The notes beneath the pieces were generated by a model. That model ran no database searches. It was not told where the DNA came from and was given only the letters and a program-made list of their open reading frames with translations. From Clostridium sp. CAG:762 (GTDB lineage: Bacteria > Bacillota_I > Bacilli_A > RF39 > UBA660): a stretch of 17,665 nucleotides of DNA. Every line of letters starts with the position of its first letter. Positions within the stretch are counted from its first letter, which is position 1. Below are positions 14,373 through 17,665 of the stretch, in pieces. The stretch covers positions 1 through 17,665 of the forward strand of contig HF996778.1 of NCBI GenBank assembly GCA_000432575.1, written 5' to 3'. Position numbers and translations under genes: made by a program.

Positions 14373-14381
14373 ATTTTAGCA
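14373..14381 (-). promoter_or_regulatory. Extended -10 element upstream of def
   Basis: On the minus strand TGCTAAAAT gives an extended -10. The predicted start near 14366 falls just before the ribosome binding site. No good -35 is visible. Confidence 0.4.
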
Positions 14382-14412
14382 CATAAGTTACTAAAAATAA
14401 AGTTAAAATTAC

Positions 14413-14736
14413 TTAAAATTTAAAATCAGGTACTTTTTTTAATACTTTTTCTATTTTTTCATAATACTTTTCAGTAGGGGGAGTTTTGCTAGATATAAGT
14501 TCTAAAAAGACATCATTTAGTTCATTGTAGATATCAGGGCATACTTGTTCTAATAGGTTTAAATATCTGTGTGAGGTCTTAGTTAAAATAGCAAAATTAT
14601 TGATTATTGTTTTGCCTCCGTCGCATGATTTTACAATGTGGTGAAATGAATAGGGGTTTTTCTTAGTGATTTTAAATCCCATCCAGTCTTTTTCGTAACA
14701 GTCATAAATCTTTACTGACTTTTCTCTTATTCCCAT
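14413..14736 (-). CDS. Small HNH-fold protein, possible endonuclease
   Basis: A 107-residue protein with an HNH-like core. FHHIV (31-35) is followed by DGG (39-41), Asn 46/47 and SH (His 56). The spacing of 14 residues from His 33 to Asn 47 and nine more to His 56 matches HNH nucleases (HI-x-GG-x-N-x-L-x-H). The two CxxC zinc pairs common in HNH proteins are absent. An N-terminal segment KDWMGFKITKKNPYS and a helical C-terminus with CPDIYNELNDVFLEL complete it. I start it at the ATG at 14736, four bases after AGGCGGTG; the longer frame to 14778 would begin upstream of the predicted promoter. Function is uncertain: it could be a phage-derived nuclease kept by the host, or a non-catalytic derivative. 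Confidence 0.7.
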   Translation of the reverse strand: MGIREKSVKIYDCYEKDWMGFKITKKNPYSFHHIVKSCDGGKTIINNFAILTKTSHRYLNLLEQVCPDIYNELNDVFLELISSKTPPTEKYYEKIEKVLKKVPDFKF

Positions 14737-14768
14737 AAAACACCGCCTAAAATTAAATAACTGATAAT

Positions 14769-14777
14769 ATAATAGCA
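14769..14777 (-). promoter_or_regulatory. Extended -10 element upstream of the HNH gene
   Basis: On the minus strand TGCTATTAT is an extended -10 about 33 bases before the ATG. It lies just after the terminator of the YjcZ-like gene, so the HNH gene appears to be expressed separately. The -35 is weak. Confidence 0.5.
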
Positions 14778-14785
14778 TAAATAAT

Positions 14786-14814
14786 GAAAAAAGGGAAACG
14801 TTTTTCCCTTTAAA
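14786..14814 (-). terminator. Terminator of the YjcZ-like gene
   Basis: AAAGGGAAA (14790-14798) pairs with TTTCCCTTT (14803-14811). Read on the minus strand, a run of six T follows the stem, so it ends the upstream minus-strand gene. Confidence 0.8.
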
Positions 14815-14838
14815 TGGTGATTATTTAATTTATTTGTC

Positions 14839-15018
14839 TTATGCAGCGATTCTAGCACCGATAATTATGACAAGTAAAATGAATAATACAAGTATTATAG
14901 CGGCACCTTGGCCATATCCATATCCATAGTTAGGATAACCATATCCATAAGCTGGGGCACCACCACATGTGTTACAACCACATCCGGTTCCACCACTGTA
15001 TCCACCATAGTAATACAT
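14839..15018 (-). CDS. YjcZ-like small Gly/Tyr-rich membrane protein
   Basis: A 59-residue protein read from 15018 down to a TAA at 14841-14839. The first 37 residues are Gly/Tyr-rich (MYYYGGYSGGTG, then YGYGYPNYGYGYGQG) with a Cys cluster C13, C15, C18. The C-terminal half, about 39-55, is a single transmembrane helix (AAIILVLFILLVIIIGA). This matches the YjcZ/YhbO-like 'sporulation protein' group of Bacilli: a Gly/Tyr/Cys head followed by a FxLIVVLFILLIIVG-type helix. Such proteins are found in spores or spore coats, though their role is unclear. The ribosome binding site AAAGGAGG is excellent, which suggests high expression. It has its own terminator. I saw no convincing sigma-E, sigma-G or sigma-K promoter in 15019-15139. 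Confidence 0.85.
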   Translation of the reverse strand: MYYYGGYSGGTGCGCNTCGGAPAYGYGYPNYGYGYGQGAAIILVLFILLVIIIGARIAA

Positions 15019-15091
15019 AAAATTACCTCCTTTGTTATCTAATATAGTTTATTAAACAATTATTTTTTTGCCATTACTTTTACCCATTTTA

Positions 15092-15120
15092 TTTACTTTT
15101 TTCTAATTATTTTGTATAAT
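15092..15120 (+). promoter_or_regulatory. Promoter of the NatAB-like operon
   Basis: TTTACT (15092-15097), 17 bases, TATAAT (15115-15120), 19 bases before the ATPase ATG. The -35 matches four of six positions and the -10 all six. Confidence 0.65.
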
Positions 15121-15139
15121 TAATTTAGGAGTTGAGACT

Positions 15140-16039
15140 ATGTTGAAGGTGGAAAATGTAACTAAATATTATGGTGATTTAAAAGCAGTAGATAATTTAT
15201 CTTTTGAGGTAGAAGATGGATGTATTTTTGGTTTATTAGGATTAAATGGTGCAGGGAAAACGACAACTTTTAGAATGATTATGGGTCTTATTGATGATTA
15301 TACTGGTAGTATTACATTGGATGGTAAGAAAATAGATTATTCTATGACTGATAAGATAGGTTTTTTAACAGAGGAGAGAAGTTTACTTACCAAGATGACT
15401 GTTGTTGAACAAGTTAAGTTTTATGCTATTTTAAAAAATATGAAGGAAGAAGATATTGTTAAGAGGTTAGATTATTATTTAGATAAGTTTGGTATTAGTG
15501 AATATAAATATAAGAAAATAAAGGAATTATCTAAAGGTAATCAACAAAAGATACAGTTTATTACTTCGATTATTCATGAACCAAAGATACTTATTTTAGA
15601 TGAACCATTTTCGGGATTAGATCCTATTAATGTTGAATTATTTAAGAAGGAGATTCTTGAGTTAAAGGAAAAGGGGACAAGTATTATATTTTCTTCACAT
15701 AGAATGGAACATGTTGAGCTTTTTTGTGAAAAATTAGTGGTTTTAGTAAAAGGTAAAACTGTTTTAAATGGGTATTTAAAAGATATTAAGAAGGAATATA
15801 AGAAGAAAGATGTATATATAATAGGAGATGTTGTTAAGGAAGATTTAGAGAAGATAGAAGGCGTAGTTAAGGTAAGAAAAGAAAATGATAATTATATAGT
15901 TACGATAAGTGATGAGAAGTATGTTTCTAGGTTATTTAATTATGTTAAGAAATGTGATAATATTATTAGATTTAGTGTTGAAGAACCTAGTTTGAATGAA
16001 ATCTTTATTGAGAAGGTAGGTAATGCATATGACAAATAA
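15140..16039 (+). CDS. ABC exporter ATP-binding protein (NatA-like)
   Basis: A 299-residue cytoplasmic ATPase of the ABC-2 exporter class. Walker A is GLNGAGKTT (34-42), the signature is the variant LSKGNQQK (130-137) typical of the NatA/YhaQ group, Walker B LILDEP (151-156), D-loop SGLDP and H-loop His 187 (SSH). The last 80 residues form the DUF4162-like C-terminal domain of these ATPases (VYIIGDVVKEDLEKIEGVVKV and on). Partner is the permease that overlaps it by eleven bases. NatAB exports sodium in Bacillus, but the group also includes peptide and drug exporters, so the substrate is open. AGGAG (15128-15132) precedes the ATG. Confidence 0.93.
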   Translation: MLKVENVTKYYGDLKAVDNLSFEVEDGCIFGLLGLNGAGKTTTFRMIMGLIDDYTGSITLDGKKIDYSMTDKIGFLTEERSLLTKMTVVEQVKFYAILKNMKEEDIVKRLDYYLDKFGISEYKYKKIKELSKGNQQKIQFITSIIHEPKILILDEPFSGLDPINVELFKKEILELKEKGTSIIFSSHRMEHVELFCEKLVVLVKGKTVLNGYLKDIKKEYKKKDVYIIGDVVKEDLEKIEGVVKVRKENDNYIVTISDEKYVSRLFNYVKKCDNIIRFSVEEPSLNEIFIEKVGNAYDK

Positions 16040-17351
16040 GTTAAAATATTTAACTAAGCTTAGTTTAGATAAGAAGATTAAAACTAAATGGTTTTTAATT
16101 GCTAATATTATTCTTTTAGTTATTATTGCGGGAATTATTAATATAGATTCTATTATTAAGTTTTTTGGTGGAGATTTTGATAAAAAGACAGAGATAGTAG
16201 TTATTGATAATGCTTCTTGTTACAATGATTTTGTTAAGACTTTTGATAGTACTAGAGAGTATTTGGATGCCTTGAAGGATGCTAAGATAACTAAGTATGA
16301 TAAAGATAAAGAAAGTTTATATGATGATATTAAGAAAAAAGATAAGATACTTTTAGTTATTAATGAAGATAGTACTAATTTTATTAATGTGGAAATGATT
16401 ACTAAGAGTAATATTGATAATACGACATATCAGGTTATTACTACTATTTTAAATAGTATAAAGAAAGATAAGGCTTTATCTTATTATGGAGTATCTAATG
16501 AGATTCTTGACCATATTTCTTCTTATGTAGATGTAAAGAGAACTAAGTTAGATGATGAAGAGAGTGTTGATGAGATGATGGAGCTTGTTATGAGTACGAT
16601 ATTTCCTATAGTAATATTACCATTCTTTACCTTGACGATGTTTTTAGTTCAAATGATAGGGGCTGAGATTAATGAGGAGAAGACTACTAGGGGAATGGAG
16701 ATAATTATTTCTAATGTTTCGCCTAAGGTTCATTTTCTATCTAAGATTATATCAGGTAATGTTTTTGTTTTATTACAGGGTTTACTTTTGATAGTATATT
16801 TATTAATTGGTATATTTATTAGATATATATCTACTGGTGTGTTAGTTAATGGAGGTAATATATTATCAGGTGGAGTAGGTAGTTATGTAAATAAGATAAC
16901 ATCTTCTTTGGAATTAACTGGGGTTTTAGATAAAATGCAAATAATTATACCTATTACTTTAATATTGATGGTAGTTACATTTGTTGCTTATTCATTAGTA
17001 GCGGGTATTCTTGCTTCAATGACCACGAATATGGAAGATTACCAACAGGTACAGACACCAATTATGGTTATTTCCTTTATTTCATATTATCTTAGTGTGG
17101 CCGCGGCAATGTTTAAGGGAAGTATATTTATTAAGGTGTTATCTTTTATACCATTCTTTTCGGCTTTACTTGCACCATCCTTATTGGTGCTAGGACAGAT
17201 TACTATTGTAGATGCTATTATTTCAATATTATTAACGGTAGGATTAATATTTGTTTTGGTTAAATATGGTTTAAGAATATATAAGGTTGGAATATTAAAT
17301 TATTCTGGTACTCATTTATGGGAAAAAATGTTTAAGGCGTTTAAGTCTTAA
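16029..17351 (+). CDS. ABC-2 exporter permease (NatB-like)
   Basis: A 440-residue membrane protein that should form the channel for the ATPase just upstream. One N-terminal helix (about 15-38) is followed by a large outside domain (40-185), then a bundle of about five helices. The segment EINEEKTTRGMEIIISNVSP after the second helix is the family hallmark of NatB/YhaP-type ABC-2 permeases. I chose ATG 16029 (MTNK) over ATG 16023 (MHMTNK) because the purine-rich site GGTAGGT (about 16015-16021) is better spaced from it; the difference is two residues. It overlaps the ATPase gene, so translation is coupled. There is no clear terminator before the tRNA, which starts ten bases later, so read-through into the tRNA is possible. 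Confidence 0.9.
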   Translation: MTNKLKYLTKLSLDKKIKTKWFLIANIILLVIIAGIINIDSIIKFFGGDFDKKTEIVVIDNASCYNDFVKTFDSTREYLDALKDAKITKYDKDKESLYDDIKKKDKILLVINEDSTNFINVEMITKSNIDNTTYQVITTILNSIKKDKALSYYGVSNEILDHISSYVDVKRTKLDDEESVDEMMELVMSTIFPIVILPFFTLTMFLVQMIGAEINEEKTTRGMEIIISNVSPKVHFLSKIISGNVFVLLQGLLLIVYLLIGIFIRYISTGVLVNGGNILSGGVGSYVNKITSSLELTGVLDKMQIIIPITLILMVVTFVAYSLVAGILASMTTNMEDYQQVQTPIMVISFISYYLSVAAAMFKGSIFIKVLSFIPFFSALLAPSLLVLGQITIVDAIISILLTVGLIFVLVKYGLRIYKVGILNYSGTHLWEKMFKAFKS

Positions 17352-17360
17352 ATTCCTTAT

Positions 17361-17446
17361 GCAAGGATGGCGGAATCGGTAGACGCATACGTTTGAGGGG
17401 CGTATAGGTTATTCCTGTGGGGGTTCAAGTCCCCTTCCTTGCACCA
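17361..17446 (+). tRNA. tRNA-Leu (GAG)
   Basis: An 86-base class II tRNA. Acceptor GCAAGGA (17361-17367) pairs with TCCTTGC. The D arm is at 17370-17386 with GCG/CGC. The anticodon stem TACGT/GCGTA encloses TTGAGGG, anticodon GAG at 17395-17397. A long variable arm (AGG/CCT stem) is typical of leucine, the T arm has TTCAAGT, and CCA is encoded at 17444-17446. It decodes CUC and CUU. No separate promoter is obvious. Confidence 0.96.
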
Positions 17447-17458
17447 TAGGGAAATCTG

Positions 17459-17481
17459 CTCGAACTTTTATAAGTATCGAG
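17459..17481 (+). other. Stem-loop just after the tRNA
   Basis: CTCGAACTT (17459-17467) pairs with AAGT and TCGAG (17472-17481) around a TTAT loop, with one bulged A. There is no T-run, so it is not a classical terminator; it could mark tRNA 3' processing or be an inverted repeat. Confidence 0.45.
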
Positions 17482-17492
17482 AATAAATAGAC

Positions 17493-17524
17493 AATCAATT
17501 CTAAATTAGGATTGATTTTTTTCT
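17493..17524 (+). terminator. Terminator after tRNA-Leu
   Basis: AATCAATTCTA (17493-17503) pairs with TAGGATTGATT (17507-17517), one G-U pair, with a three-base loop and then TTTTTT. It should end the transcript carrying the tRNA and perhaps the exporter genes. Confidence 0.85.
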
Positions 17525-17563
17525 TGTTTAGAAAAAAGTCTTTCAAAGAAAGGATTGATTAAA

Positions 17564-17665
17564 ATGGTAAATGTTATCAAGCAAGAAGTTAGAATGAAAG
17601 AACACTTGCGAAAGAGATTAGAATTTATTTGTGAGTTTTGTAATACTACCCCTGAGATTATAAAT
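17564..17665 (+). CDS. 5' end of an unidentified protein (partial)
   Basis: ATG at 17564 follows AAAGGATTG and an open frame of 34 codons runs to the window edge. The residues include MKEHLRKRLEFICEFCNTT. The N-terminus is helical and basic, with a CEFC pair that might bind metal or sit in a helix. The family cannot be named from this fragment. It uses codons such as CGA, CAC and ATC that are uncommon in the rest of the window, but over so short a stretch this means little. Confidence 0.5.
   Translation, partial: MVNVIKQEVRMKEHLRKRLEFICEFCNTTPEIIN

Noticed and set aside
1..17665. CRISPR array, insertion sequence or prophage
   Set aside because: No regularly spaced repeats, transposase, integrase or phage structural genes were found by reading both strands.

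Overview
The window looks like a chromosomal segment of a low-GC, spore-related Firmicute of the Bacilli/Mollicutes-like type (RF39- or Erysipelotrichia-like gut lineages are the nearest fit I can suggest; this is inference). The DNA is strongly AT-rich, codons end mostly in A or T, and intergenic spacers are short. The promoters read as sigma-A type, often with an extended -10. TGA is used as a stop (end of rsmE) and TGG codes Trp, so the Mycoplasma-type code does not apply. A spoVS homologue and a small YjcZ-like Gly/Tyr-rich protein point to a sporulation heritage.

Layout. 1-62 is the 3' end of an unidentified gene, closed by a hairpin terminator. 220-2390 is a plus-strand cluster: a small membrane protein, a DUF1292-like protein, rsmE (16S rRNA methyltransferase) and an acidic single-span membrane protein, ending in an AT-only hairpin. 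2407-3830 holds a 50-residue membrane protein, a helical ferritin-like protein and a short-chain dehydrogenase.

3865-10860 is the core of the window, one arginine-catabolism operon: a lipoprotein, permease and ATPase of a polar amino acid ABC importer, followed by arcA (arginine deiminase), arcB (ornithine carbamoyltransferase), arcC (carbamate kinase) and a YfcC-family arcD-type antiporter. Two sigma-A promoters precede the lipoprotein, one of them a perfect consensus. A further promoter precedes arcA and a terminator follows the antiporter. Together the genes would bring in arginine, split it to ornithine, ammonia and CO2 with one ATP gained, and export ornithine in exchange for more arginine.

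10909-11478 is a single-gene unit for a small surface protein with one InlB-type repeat and a C-terminal NPKTAD sorting-like signal. Housekeeping and sporulation genes follow on both strands: an IMPACT/YigZ protein (minus), spoVS and obg (plus), then peptide deformylase, a small HNH-fold protein and a YjcZ-like protein (all minus). 15092-17351 is a two-gene NatAB-like ABC exporter. A tRNA-Leu(GAG) with encoded CCA follows at 17361-17446, then two hairpins and the start of an unidentified gene that runs off the window.

Several genes probably start downstream of the longest open frame; positions chosen from ribosome binding sites and homologous N-termini are given in the entries. No insertion sequence, CRISPR array, phage module or obvious new multi-gene system was seen. 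The least explained items are the small genes around rsmE, the cysteine-free HNH protein, the sortase-signal surface protein and the gene beginning after the tRNA.
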